In this document: positions 1 through 5,560 of the stretch, piece after piece | Layout of the letters: each line of letters opens with the position of its first letter | How positions within the stretch are numbered: the stretch's first letter is position 1 | Source of the DNA: Thermoleophilia bacterium | GTDB taxonomy: Bacteria > Actinomycetota > Thermoleophilia > RBG-16-64-13 | Direction: 5' to 3' | Length of the DNA stretch: 12,969 bases | Assembly (NCBI GenBank): GCA_016929985.1 | Contig: JAFGIH010000096.1 | Location: 1-12,969, forward strand | Program-made: the position numbers and the translations under genes | The notes under the pieces: model-generated | Database searches by the model: none | What the model was told of the DNA's origin: nothing | Seen by the model: the letters and a program-made list of their open reading frames with translations, nothing else

Positions 1-140
1 ACCGTGTATTCCCCGGACGACACGGGCGGGCTGTAGACCCGCGACTGGTCCGCCGCCGCCAGTACCCGCTCCATCGTCTGCGAGGTCTTCTCGGATTCCT
101 GTGCCATGGTGCGTGTTAACTCGTCCAACTTCCCATTCAT
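1..140 (-). CDS. GerW-like protein, N-terminal part (runs off the left edge)
   Basis: The ATG at 140-138 opens a reading frame that stays open to the window edge, giving about 46 residues (begins MNGKLDELTRTMAQ). The first part is a polar, probably helical segment. It is followed by SRVYSPPVSSGEYTV, which resembles the 'vfG-P-v---g-tvIP' stretch that opens the GerW/YtfJ domain of sporulation-associated and related actinobacterial proteins. The start overlaps the stop of the upstream membrane-protein gene as ATGA, so the two are probably translationally coupled, and an AAGGAG ribosome binding site lies 8 bases upstream. The family's molecular function is unknown, and only a short piece is visible. 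The identification is therefore tentative, but the existence of a gene here is well supported. Confidence 0.55.
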   Translation of the reverse strand, partial: MNGKLDELTRTMAQESEKTSQTMERVLAAADQSRVYSPPVSSGEYT

Positions 141-421
141 GGCAACCGCTCCTTTCGTGAGCCAAATCGGCTCAAGAGGCCGTACGCGCCCAATGCGCCC
201 ACCGCGACTATGAGAGCTTGGGCGCACCGCGTTGCGTTGACGACGCGTACACGTGAGGTTCTACCATCTTCTGACACCATAACGGCGGAGGGCCACGCCA
301 CAACCACACCCCCATTGCGCCATCTGAGGGTGATCGACCTGGCGATGGGCGTGACGGTCAACGAGCCCACGGTGACAGTGGGCGCCGCCATGGTTCTGAG
401 ACTGACGAGGCGGTCCCACAT
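137..421 (-). CDS. Small membrane-anchored protein, partner of the GerW-like gene
   Basis: This is a 94-residue protein starting at the ATG at 421-419 (MWDRLVSLRT), chosen because GGGAGGG lies just upstream; the frame is open further upstream but without support. Residues about 10-60 read as a small beta-rich domain (VGSLTVTPIARSITLRW, then a segment around AWPSAVMV and an RVRVVNATR stretch). Residues about 66-85 (LIVAVGALGAYGLL) form one hydrophobic segment close to the C-terminus, followed by a basic tail. That suggests a tail-anchored protein with most of its mass on one side of the membrane. It overlaps the next gene by ATGA. Similar short proteins with one C-terminal membrane segment occur beside GerW-type genes in Gram-positive-related phyla; this association is recalled, not tested. 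No function is assigned. Confidence 0.6.
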   Translation of the reverse strand: MWDRLVSLRTMAAPTVTVGSLTVTPIARSITLRWRNGGVVVAWPSAVMVSEDGRTSRVRVVNATRCAQALIVAVGALGAYGLLSRFGSRKERLP

Positions 422-492
422 GATCCCTCCCCAAAGTCGTGGAAACGCTTCATACAGATAGTACCGCGGTCGAAGCGGGAGGTCGTGCCTTT

Positions 493-987
493 TCACGACC
501 GTGGACGCGTGCTCAGCCTCCACGTCATCTTCTGGGATGCGTGCACCAGGGAGACAAGCAGGAACACAAGCGAAACCGCCATATGAAGCGTGGCCGCATC
601 TGAGCCGTCCTGCACGACACCCGTGACCATCGATGCCACAAGGAGCACTGCGAGAGCAGCATAGGCACGCAGCGAGCGAAGAGCCTTGCCGTTCCTCCTG
701 CGCGCAAGGCTGCGGAGCAATCTGTGCCGGCCGGCGAGGTGGCGTACGACCGAGACCGTCAGCGCAATTGCCGAGACAAGGTGCGCCGTCTCAAGACCAC
801 CCCCACCAGGACCTCGACCGTACAGCAGCAGCCCTGTGGACGTAGCACACAGGAGAAGGATCGCGCTCGTGGCAGCCCAGACTATCGAGGTCCTGCGTCC
901 GCGGTCTTGGACGACTGCGCTCGTTCGTTGCGCACGAGTCGCCGCGCTCGGTGTGGGGACAGGCTTCTTTGTGCATGCGTCGTTCAT
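493..987 (-). CDS. DUF4405-like four-helix membrane protein (possible b-type cytochrome)
   Basis: This is a 164-residue protein with its start at 987 (MNDACTKK), selected because GGAGG lies six bases upstream; the frame remains open 93 bases further but without a Shine-Dalgarno. After a basic, serine/threonine-rich N-terminus of about 35 residues there are four hydrophobic helices. They correspond to SIVWAATSAILLLCATSTGL, the segment around AHLVSAIALTVSVVRHL, the segment around YAALAVLLVASMVTGVV, and the one around LHMAVSLVFLLVSLVHASQ. Histidines sit in or at the ends of helices 2 to 4 (AHLVS, VRHLAGRH, LHMAV, VHASQ), the pattern of DUF4405 and cytochrome-b561-type proteins, where such residues ligate haem. 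It lies 161 bp downstream of the sensor kinase on the same strand and 71 bp before the next gene. Haem binding is inferred. Confidence 0.6.
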   Translation of the reverse strand: MNDACTKKPVPTPSAATRAQRTSAVVQDRGRRTSIVWAATSAILLLCATSTGLLLYGRGPGGGGLETAHLVSAIALTVSVVRHLAGRHRLLRSLARRRNGKALRSLRAYAALAVLLVASMVTGVVQDGSDAATLHMAVSLVFLLVSLVHASQKMTWRLSTRPRS

Positions 988-1148
988 CGTCGACCTCCAA
1001 GTCGTCTTTCGTGTCTTGTTTGAGTGCTTGTTGCTGAGCCGCGGCGGCCTCGTGGCGCCGGGCCCCTGGTATGGGCGCATGCGATGGGTGGCCCGGGGTC
1101 TGAGCGATCGGCCGCACGCCTCGCCCCGGCGCCTCCCGGCGGCCTGCG

Positions 1149-2588
1149 CTAAAGTGGTGTGAGCCTGAGGGAGAAGACCGCCCCTTTGCCGTGCTCGCTG
1201 GCCACCGAGACCTCGCCGCCCATCTTCTCCACCAGTTCCTTGACTATGGCGAGCCCCAGGCCGGTACCCAGGTCGCGATCGGTCTTTAGGCGCTCGTGCA
1301 GGTAGAAGCGCTCGAAAGCCCGCGGCAGGTCCTCCGCGGAGAGGCCGGGCCCGTCGTCACGGACGATCACCTCTCCCTTCCCCGTCTCGATGCTGACCAG
1401 ACCGCTGGCGGGCACGCAGCCCAGCGCGTTCTCGACGAGATTGGAGACGGCCTGCACGAGACGGTCCTCATCGCCCCGCACCTTGGGGCCGCCCGAGGGC
1501 AGGGCGACCAGCTGGATGCCGAGTTCACCGGCCCGGCCGGAGTGACGGCGGACCACCTCACCGGCCACCGCGTCGAGATCCACCTCTTCATCGCGAACCG
1601 CGAAACCGGCCTGTCTCATCTTGGCCAGATCGAGCAGGTCGCTCACCAGCCGGCGCAGGCGGCCGGCCTCCGCGGTCAGCACCGGGCCTGCCTGGTCCCC
1701 GGTCACGGCTCCCTCGGCCAGGAGTTCGGCATAGCCGTCGATGGCGGTCAGCGGGGTCTTGAGTTCGTGACTGACGGACAGGAGGAAATCCTGCTCGGCC
1801 ATGCGGGCCCGCTGCTCGGCGGCCTGCGCCATCTCCAGCCTGGCCGCCATATGGTTGAACGACTCGCTGAGGGTCACGAGTTCATCCGGCCCCGTGGCCG
1901 GCACCGGCATGGGATGGCCGCCGTCGGCCAGCACTCGGCTCGCCTCCGCGACACGGCGTACCGGCCACGAGATGCGCCGCACGAGGTAGCCCGCGGCCGG
2001 AGACGCGATGGCGGCCACCAGAAGACAGAAGAACCCGAAGACGACGAGCCCCTCGATGATGCGGCCGTGGATCGGCCTGGGGACCACTACCAGCCGGAAA
2101 TACGACTCCTTCTCCACCCCGGTGGGCGTTCCCGCGGGCACGCGCCAGTAGGCGAAGCGCGCGGCTTCAACGGTGTTAGGGTAGAAAGTGTCGCCGAACG
2201 CGTAGCCCTTGGTCATCAACTGGTCGTAGACTGACGAGGGCATCCCGCTCCACTCGAAGTCGGCGATGTCAGGTGGCCAAACGATCCGGTAGGCACGGCG
2301 TCGGGCGTAGTCCATCAGCACTATGTCCTTCATCTGCTCATAATCGCTGTCGGGCATAGCGAGCAGGCCTTGGGAGATGGACGCATCGAGCAGTTGCCGG
2401 TCTAAGGATTCGTACTCATCCTTATCCGAGAGCAGGTAGTGCCCCAGCGTGGCGACAACCACGGGCACCGCTACGGCCGCAAACACTACTCTGAAGATGG
2501 TCGCGTGCAGCGAGGACGGGCTGTCGCCGATAACGGCCCGTCTGACGCCGCGGCGAAGCGCCCTCCACGGGTGGCGCCTCCGGCTCAC
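1149..2588 (-). CDS. Two-component sensor histidine kinase (HAMP-HisKA-HATPase)
   Basis: This is a 479-residue membrane kinase. The GTG at 2588 overlaps the response-regulator stop as GTGA; an upstream in-frame ATG would sit deep inside that gene and is rejected. Order: short basic cytoplasmic tail, membrane helix at about 30-53 (IFRVVFAAVAVPVVVATL), an extracytoplasmic sensor of about 120 residues, and a second helix at about 176-203. These are followed by a HAMP linker, then a HisKA domain with phospho-acceptor His274 in VSHELKTPLTAI. The ATPase domain has the N box (SNLVENAL, about 382-389), G1 (DDGPGLS, about 411-417), F box (FERFY) and G2 (GTGLGLAI, about 442). All catalytic motifs are intact. 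It should phosphorylate the adjacent regulator. The sensor domain shows no family I recognise, so the stimulus is unknown. Confidence 0.95.
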   Translation of the reverse strand: MSRRRHPWRALRRGVRRAVIGDSPSSLHATIFRVVFAAVAVPVVVATLGHYLLSDKDEYESLDRQLLDASISQGLLAMPDSDYEQMKDIVLMDYARRRAYRIVWPPDIADFEWSGMPSSVYDQLMTKGYAFGDTFYPNTVEAARFAYWRVPAGTPTGVEKESYFRLVVVPRPIHGRIIEGLVVFGFFCLLVAAIASPAAGYLVRRISWPVRRVAEASRVLADGGHPMPVPATGPDELVTLSESFNHMAARLEMAQAAEQRARMAEQDFLLSVSHELKTPLTAIDGYAELLAEGAVTGDQAGPVLTAEAGRLRRLVSDLLDLAKMRQAGFAVRDEEVDLDAVAGEVVRRHSGRAGELGIQLVALPSGGPKVRGDEDRLVQAVSNLVENALGCVPASGLVSIETGKGEVIVRDDGPGLSAEDLPRAFERFYLHERLKTDRDLGTGLGLAIVKELVEKMGGEVSVASEHGKGAVFSLRLTPL

Positions 2589-3259
2589 CGGCGGGCCACC
2601 TTGTAGCCGACGCCGCGGACGGTCTCGATGGGGTCGTGCTGTCCAAGTTTGGCGCGGAGCTGCGCCACATGCTGGTCGACGGTCCGGGTGCCATAGGGGA
2701 AGTCGACTCCCCACACGCGCTTGAGCAGTTGGTCACGGGAGAAGACGATGCCGGGATCCGCCATGAGGAAGGCCAGGAGCTCGAACTCCTTGGGAGTCAG
2801 CTCGACGAGCGCCCCACCCGCGGTGACCTCACGCTCGGGGACCCGGACTATGAGGTCGCCGCATTCGAGGAGCTCGGCAGCCGCCGCGCGGGGCTGCCCT
2901 CTCCGCAGAACGGCCTTCACCCGCGCCACCAGCTCCCGCGGCGAGAAGGGCTTGGGCACGTAGTCGTCGGCGCCCAGCTCCAGACCCACCACCTTGTCCA
3001 CCTCGTCGTCGCGGGCCGTCAGCATGATCACGGGTACGGCCGAGCTCTTCCTGATGCGGCGGCACACCTCGAAGCCATCGACACCGGGCAACCCGATGTC
3101 GAGGATGACCAGGGCAGCCCCGTGCCTCTCGAGCTCTGCCAACCCGTCCTCACCCGTCCGGGCGGTCGCGACCTGGAAACCGTCGCGTTCGAGCGCGATG
3201 CGAACGATGTCCGCGATGTTCTGCTCGTCTTCGATCACGAGCACAGCCGTGGTGTCCAT
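2585..3259 (-). CDS. OmpR/PhoB-family response regulator
   Basis: This is a 224-residue DNA-binding regulator. The ATG at 3259 (MDTTAVLVIEDE) is preceded by AAAGGGGG about five bases upstream; the frame is open further but that extension does not resemble the family. The receiver domain spans 1-120, with the acidic pair Glu10/Asp11, phospho-acceptor Asp54 (VILDIGLPG), Thr81 and Lys103 (VPKPF). A winged-helix effector domain spans about 130-224, with the recognition region around SRDQLLKRVWG and the conserved GTRTVDQHVAQLRAKLG and IETVRGVGYKV. The length is standard. It is co-transcribed with the kinase, whose GTG start overlaps its stop. The upstream TGAC boxes suggest autoregulation. The target genes cannot be named; the alkaline phosphatase further right makes a phosphate role tempting but unproven. 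Confidence 0.95.
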   Translation of the reverse strand: MDTTAVLVIEDEQNIADIVRIALERDGFQVATARTGEDGLAELERHGAALVILDIGLPGVDGFEVCRRIRKSSAVPVIMLTARDDEVDKVVGLELGADDYVPKPFSPRELVARVKAVLRRGQPRAAAAELLECGDLIVRVPEREVTAGGALVELTPKEFELLAFLMADPGIVFSRDQLLKRVWGVDFPYGTRTVDQHVAQLRAKLGQHDPIETVRGVGYKVARR

Positions 3260-3395
3260 CACGCCCCCTTTCTCGCCTCCCTTGGGCTCCGCCTTGTCTG
3301 AGACCTGGCCCCGGCGGAGTCCCATCATCCTACGACCTCCGTGTGGCGACGACAATTCCGCAAAACCGCGCCCTCATCGGCCGCGCGACTGCATG

Positions 3396-3445
3396 ATCGC
3401 AGGCCTGGGTCAGACGAGGGTCAAGCGTTTGTCAGGGGGATGTAA
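3396..3445 (-). promoter_or_regulatory. Candidate promoter and tandem direct-repeat operator of the response-regulator gene
   Basis: On the minus strand TGAC occurs at 3434-3431, 3423-3420 and 3412-3409, exactly 11 bp apart, with a degenerate fourth copy (TTAC) at 3445-3442. Eleven-base spacing of direct repeats is characteristic of sites bound by OmpR/PhoB-type regulators. The middle copy lies inside a possible -35 (TTGACC, 3424-3419), with a weak -10 (TGCGAT, 3401-3396) 17 bp away. The spacing is seen directly; autoregulation is inferred. Confidence 0.45.
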
Positions 3446-3476
3446 AAGACGCAGGCCGCGGTCTCACGACACAGGC

Positions 3477-3484
3477 ACCGCGCG
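3477..3484. repeat. Target site duplication, left copy (ACCGCGCG)
   Basis: ACCGCGCG directly precedes the left terminal repeat and recurs directly after the right terminal repeat at 6413-6420. It is the expected scar of one transposition event. If the terminal C at 3476/6412 is counted as target, the duplication is 9 bp and the inverted repeats 17 bp. Both sizes fit IS1-family elements. Confidence 0.9.
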
Positions 3485-3502
3485 GGTAGTGGGTCAGTTT
3501 GA
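3485..3502 (+). repeat. Left terminal inverted repeat (IRL)
   Basis: GGTAGTGGGTCAGTTTGA matches the reverse complement of 6395-6412 at 18 of 18 positions. The next base differs and the two after it match again. It begins with GG, as do the ends of IS1. Confidence 0.93.
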
Positions 3503-3509
3503 GTCGCGT

Positions 3510-3538
3510 TTGACAATGAGTCGCGCGCGGGTCATATT
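3510..3538 (+). promoter_or_regulatory. Promoter of the toxin-antitoxin-like operon (leaderless type)
   Basis: A perfect -35 TTGACA (3510-3515) is followed after 17 bp by CATATT (3533-3538, 4 of 6). The start codon of the first passenger gene begins six bases after the -10, so transcription should begin at or next to the ATG. No Shine-Dalgarno precedes that ATG. An 8-bp direct repeat GAGTCGCG (3501-3508 and 3518-3525) brackets the -35 and could be an operator. The promoter lies just inside IRL. Confidence 0.6.
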
Positions 3539-3544
3539 GGGCCA

Positions 3545-3895
3545 ATGGGTGGGGATTTTGCTCTAGATGTCGAAGACTACTCCGGGCAGCGGGTCACTCT
3601 CGCAAGTGAGGTGTGGGATAACCACATCCAACACGAGCATCCCGAGGTGGCCGGGCGACTGGAAGAAGCTACGGAAGCGCTGAAGAATCCCGATATCGTA
3701 TACGAAGACCAGGAGTTTCCGACCACCCATCTGTATTACCGGCTGGGCGCGATTGACAGGTTTCGGTATCTCTACCTGACGGTAGTGGTACGATGTGACC
3801 TAAAGCCAGCCCGCGTCTTGACGATGTACGTAACAAGGGAGCCAAGCGGGTCATCTGGGAGGTTGGTATATGCCACGGCTCGACAGCACAATTAA
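3545..3895 (+). CDS. PBECR2-like nuclease, probable toxin of a toxin-antitoxin pair
   Basis: This 116-residue protein lacks a signal peptide or membrane segment. It begins with a 'G..VTL..EVW.NHI..EHPEV' block: Trp24, His27, His30 and the HPE at 32-34. A helix (RLEEATEALKNPDIV) follows, then LYYR at 63-66, a strand-rich YLYLTVVV segment, and a VLTMYVTREP end. This layout is that of the phage-derived Barnase-EndoU-ColicinE5/D-RelE-like (PBECR2) fold, whose members are predicted RNases and often sit beside DUF2283 genes. The start has no Shine-Dalgarno but matches the leaderless promoter geometry. The antitoxin-like gene begins 26 bp before its stop, so the order is toxin first, as in higBA and brnTA. 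Family membership comes from recalled motifs, toxicity from context. The catalytic residues are not certain. Confidence 0.65.
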   Translation: MGGDFALDVEDYSGQRVTLASEVWDNHIQHEHPEVAGRLEEATEALKNPDIVYEDQEFPTTHLYYRLGAIDRFRYLYLTVVVRCDLKPARVLTMYVTREPSGSSGRLVYATARQHN

Positions 3896-4199
3896 GATCG
3901 GGCCCTTCACCTTCACGGAGTGCTTCTACGATGTAGACGGCGATGTCGCTTACTTCAGCATCGGTAGTCCGCAGGAGGCGATAACGTTGGAATCCCCCGA
4001 GGGTCATCTACTTCGCCTGAACCCGGACACTGACGAACTTGTGGGGATCACCTTTCTTCATATGAAGAAGCGACTAGACTCAGGACACCTCAGCATTACC
4101 TTCCCGGAATGCGTTCTACCCGCGCGCAGCAAAAAGCCTGCTGCGGTTCGCACGCCTGTGGTCATTCCTCCTCGTACTCTGGCCGCCTACTGTCTGTAG
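3870..4199 (+). CDS. DUF2283-type protein, probable antitoxin, with C-terminal extension
   Basis: This is a 109-residue protein starting at ATG 3870 with GGGAGG seven bases upstream, overlapping the toxin-like gene by 26 bp. Residues about 19-66 follow the short DUF2283 pattern: FYDVDGDVAYFSIGSP, then a turn with an E-T/S-rich strand, LRLNPDTDELVGI and a hydrophobic end. DUF2283 proteins are small beta-rich proteins frequently found beside nuclease-fold partners and regarded as antitoxin candidates. Unlike typical members of about 60-80 residues, this one continues with a basic, proline-rich tail (SKKPAAVRTPVVIPPRT). Neutralisation of the upstream protein is inferred from overlap and pairing. 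No DNA-binding motif is visible, so any autoregulation would need the complex or another factor. Confidence 0.65.
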   Translation: MPRLDSTIKIGPFTFTECFYDVDGDVAYFSIGSPQEAITLESPEGHLLRLNPDTDELVGITFLHMKKRLDSGHLSITFPECVLPARSKKPAAVRTPVVIPPRTLAAYCL

Positions 4200-4210
4200 A
4201 GTTCTCCCGT

Positions 4211-4238
4211 TTGCGTTTGGTGCCGCTTCTGGTACCAT
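4211..4238 (+). promoter_or_regulatory. Promoter of the KGG gene (leaderless type)
   Basis: The -35-like TTGCGT (4211-4216) and -10-like TACCAT (4233-4238) are 16 bp apart. The ATG at 4245 follows the -10 after six bases, the same geometry as the toxin and transposase promoters, and no Shine-Dalgarno is present. The boxes are imperfect; the repeated geometry is what makes the call credible. Confidence 0.45.
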
Positions 4239-4244
4239 GATGAT

Positions 4245-4502
4245 ATGCCTAACCGCTCAAGCAAGAAGCGCCTAGACCTGAATGAGCTTGCCTCGCAGAT
4301 CGCTGGCGAAGCCACGGGAGAAGCGCCGCCCGATGAAGAGCCCAAACCAGACGATGGCAAAGACCCGGCCGCTGTTGCTCTCGGCCGCAAGGGTGGGCTC
4401 AAGGGTGGCAAGGCACGGGCCGAGAGGATGACACCCGAAGAGCGAAGTGAGGCGGCGAGGAAGGCGGCTCAGGCGCGGTGGGGGAAGAGCACAGAAAAGT
4501 AA
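4245..4502 (+). CDS. Small KGG-motif, lysine/alanine-rich basic protein
   Basis: This is an 85-residue highly charged protein. The N-terminal third has a short helix (KKRLDLNELASQIAGEA). An acidic, proline-rich linker (PPDEEPKPDDGKDP) follows, then a basic C-terminal block reading ALGRKGGLKGGKARAERM and TPEERSEAARKAAQARWGK. The 'GRKGGLKGGKARA...LTPEERSEAARKAAQARW' type of tail is widespread in bacteria, often labelled histone-like or KGG domain, and occurs with mobile DNA. Nucleic-acid binding is likely from composition but has not been shown for this subgroup. It has its own probable leaderless promoter and precedes the DUF5343-like gene by 100 bp on the same strand. Whether the two act together is unknown. 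Confidence 0.7.
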   Translation: MPNRSSKKRLDLNELASQIAGEATGEAPPDEEPKPDDGKDPAAVALGRKGGLKGGKARAERMTPEERSEAARKAAQARWGKSTEK

Positions 4503-4549
4503 GCGGACGTAAGACGTAAAGTCGGCCGAGGATTATCGCATGTGCTTAC

Positions 4550-4598
4550 TTGACGTGTTGCGGATGCGGTAGTAGAATCGTGGTGTCTTCCAAGGAGG
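4550..4598 (+). promoter_or_regulatory. Promoter and ribosome binding site of the DUF5343-like gene
   Basis: TTGACG (4550-4555) and TAGAAT (4573-4578) are 17 bp apart, a strong housekeeping-type promoter. AAGGAGG (4592-4598) lies four bases before the ATG. This is the only promoter in the element with a conventional leader. The heptamer ACTTGAC (4548-4554) overlaps the -35 in exactly the register seen at the transposase promoter (5525-5531). Confidence 0.75.
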
Positions 4599-4602
4599 CA
4601 CC

Positions 4603-5343
4603 ATGGGAACCGCGTTACGATATCCCAAATACGATCTCGACAACTCCATTGAGGTGGCCCGGCGAATCACCGAACGGGGCGCAGGGGCAACCGTTAGCGC
4701 CCACGAGTTAGCCGCGCTTCTCGGCTACACGAGCATTAACAACGGAGCCTACCTAACCCGAGTGGCGTCCTCACGGCTGTTCGGCCTGATAGAAGGATCG
4801 AGCAAGTCCATTTCCGCGACAGAGCGTGCCGATGCCATTATCCACGCAGACTATCCCGACACCGAGCGCCGTGCGCGCCTGGAGGCATTCAAATCAGTCC
4901 CCTTGTTCGCAGCATTTCTCGAGGCGTACCAGGGCCGCGAGTTGCCAGATGATCAGGGCATGGCTAACACGCTCACAAGCCGATTCCACATTCCAGTCGG
5001 CGACGCGAGACTGGCCCTATCTCGCATGCTTAGTTCGGCAGAGCAGGCAGGGCTCTTTGATGTTGGAGGCCCCACCCGTATGATTGAACCGACCCTTACT
5101 GGATCTGCGGTGAGGGAAGCGCCCCCGTCCGAGAATGGACCGACGCCACCACCACCGGCTGTAGCCAGCCCACCAATGCCGTTGCGCCGCGGGTTGTCAC
5201 CGCTCATTGAAGCTACGTTGGAACTCATGCCATCTGGGCCGCCATGGGAGCAAGAAGAGTATGAGCAATGGCTTGACTTCTTCGACCAGGCATGTCGCGT
5301 TTACTACCGCATCCCGAGGGCGAGGCGGATGAAAGAGGTATAG
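4603..5343 (+). CDS. DUF5343-like protein, transposon passenger
   Basis: This is a 246-residue soluble protein with a clear AAGGAGG and promoter. Residues about 15-75 look like a winged-helix unit (VSAHELAALLGYT as a candidate helix-turn, then LTRVASSRLFGLIEGSSKSISATERA). Residues about 76-155 form a helical second unit (ARLEAFKSVPLFAAFLEAYQGRELPDD, then SRFHIPVGDARLALSRMLSSAEQAGLF). This resembles DUF5343, described with mobile and defence-linked neighbours, but no catalytic signature is visible. A proline-rich linker (about 165-190) leads to a short acidic/aromatic C-terminal module (PPWEQEEYEQWLDFFDQACRV), possibly a protein-protein contact. Possible roles are regulator of the element or sensor partner of the KGG protein. 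Function is not assigned. A rho-independent terminator follows immediately. Confidence 0.65.
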   Translation: MGTALRYPKYDLDNSIEVARRITERGAGATVSAHELAALLGYTSINNGAYLTRVASSRLFGLIEGSSKSISATERADAIIHADYPDTERRARLEAFKSVPLFAAFLEAYQGRELPDDQGMANTLTSRFHIPVGDARLALSRMLSSAEQAGLFDVGGPTRMIEPTLTGSAVREAPPSENGPTPPPPAVASPPMPLRRGLSPLIEATLELMPSGPPWEQEEYEQWLDFFDQACRVYYRIPRARRMKEV

Positions 5344-5350
5344 AGAAAAG

Positions 5351-5399
5351 GAGACGGCCCCTAGTCTCGTTCCAAGGAGGCGGGCCGTCTCGCAGTTTT
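5351..5399 (+). terminator. Rho-independent terminator after the passenger genes
   Basis: A perfect 10-bp stem (GAGACGGCCC at 5351-5360 with GGGCCGTCTC at 5382-5391) encloses a 21-base loop and is followed by GCAGTTTT. It begins eight bases after the DUF5343-like stop, and should isolate passenger transcription from the transposase. Confidence 0.75.
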
Positions 5400-5405
5400 C
5401 ACAGC

Positions 5406-5477
5406 GGGGCATGCTTGGTGCCGTGCCGGGGCTTCCCATCCTTCGCACGACGGGCTCGATTCCCGTATGCTCCACCA
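5406..5477 (+). tRNA. Degenerate tRNA-like sequence (pseudo-tRNA or tRNA mimic, Gly-CCC-like)
   Basis: A seven-base acceptor stem closes GGGGCAT (5406-5412) with ATGCTCC (5467-5473), with one G-U pair, followed by discriminator A and an encoded CCA (5475-5477). The T arm is intact: stem ACGGG/CCCGT (5450-5454/5462-5466) around loop CTCGATT. The 17 bases at 5428-5444 can form an imperfect anticodon arm with loop TTCCCAT (anticodon CCC), one C-C mismatch and two G-U pairs, then a five-base variable region. Only 15 bases remain for the D arm and linkers, against about 19 normally, and they form no good stem. The total is 72 bases including CCA. It is probably not a working tRNA: it could be a decayed copy picked up by the element or a structure mimicking the tRNA top half. 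The pairing is seen directly; identity and function are inferred. Confidence 0.45.
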
Positions 5478-5506
5478 CAACCATTATCCCGGCATGGCCC
5501 CCCGTC

Positions 5507-5554
5507 GTCAAGTCCTACAAACTGACTTGACATGCGTGAGCGGTCAAGTATAAT
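5507..5554 (+). promoter_or_regulatory. Transposase promoter with three regularly spaced heptamers
   Basis: A consensus -35 TTGACA (5527-5532) and consensus -10 TATAAT (5549-5554) are 16 bp apart. The transposase ATG follows after six bases, so its mRNA is probably leaderless. The heptamer GTCAAGT occurs at 5507-5513 and 5543-5549, and its complement ACTTGAC at 5525-5531. Steps are exactly 18 bp with alternating orientation. The last two copies cover both promoter boxes, as expected for a repressor site. Confidence 0.75.
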
Positions 5555-5560
5555 AGAGCT

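Noticed and set aside
1296..2234. Long plus-strand open frame of 312 codons antisense to the sensor kinase
   Set aside because: The kinase on the other strand has every catalytic motif. The antisense frame is low-complexity His/Gly/Arg-rich sequence typical of GC-rich shadows.
5197..5511. Minus-strand open frame with a VVEHTGIEPVVRRMGSP stretch
   Set aside because: This peptide is the well-known artefact of translating a tRNA gene antisense. It overlaps the DUF5343-like gene and the tRNA-like sequence and has no ribosome binding site. It served only as support for the tRNA-like call.
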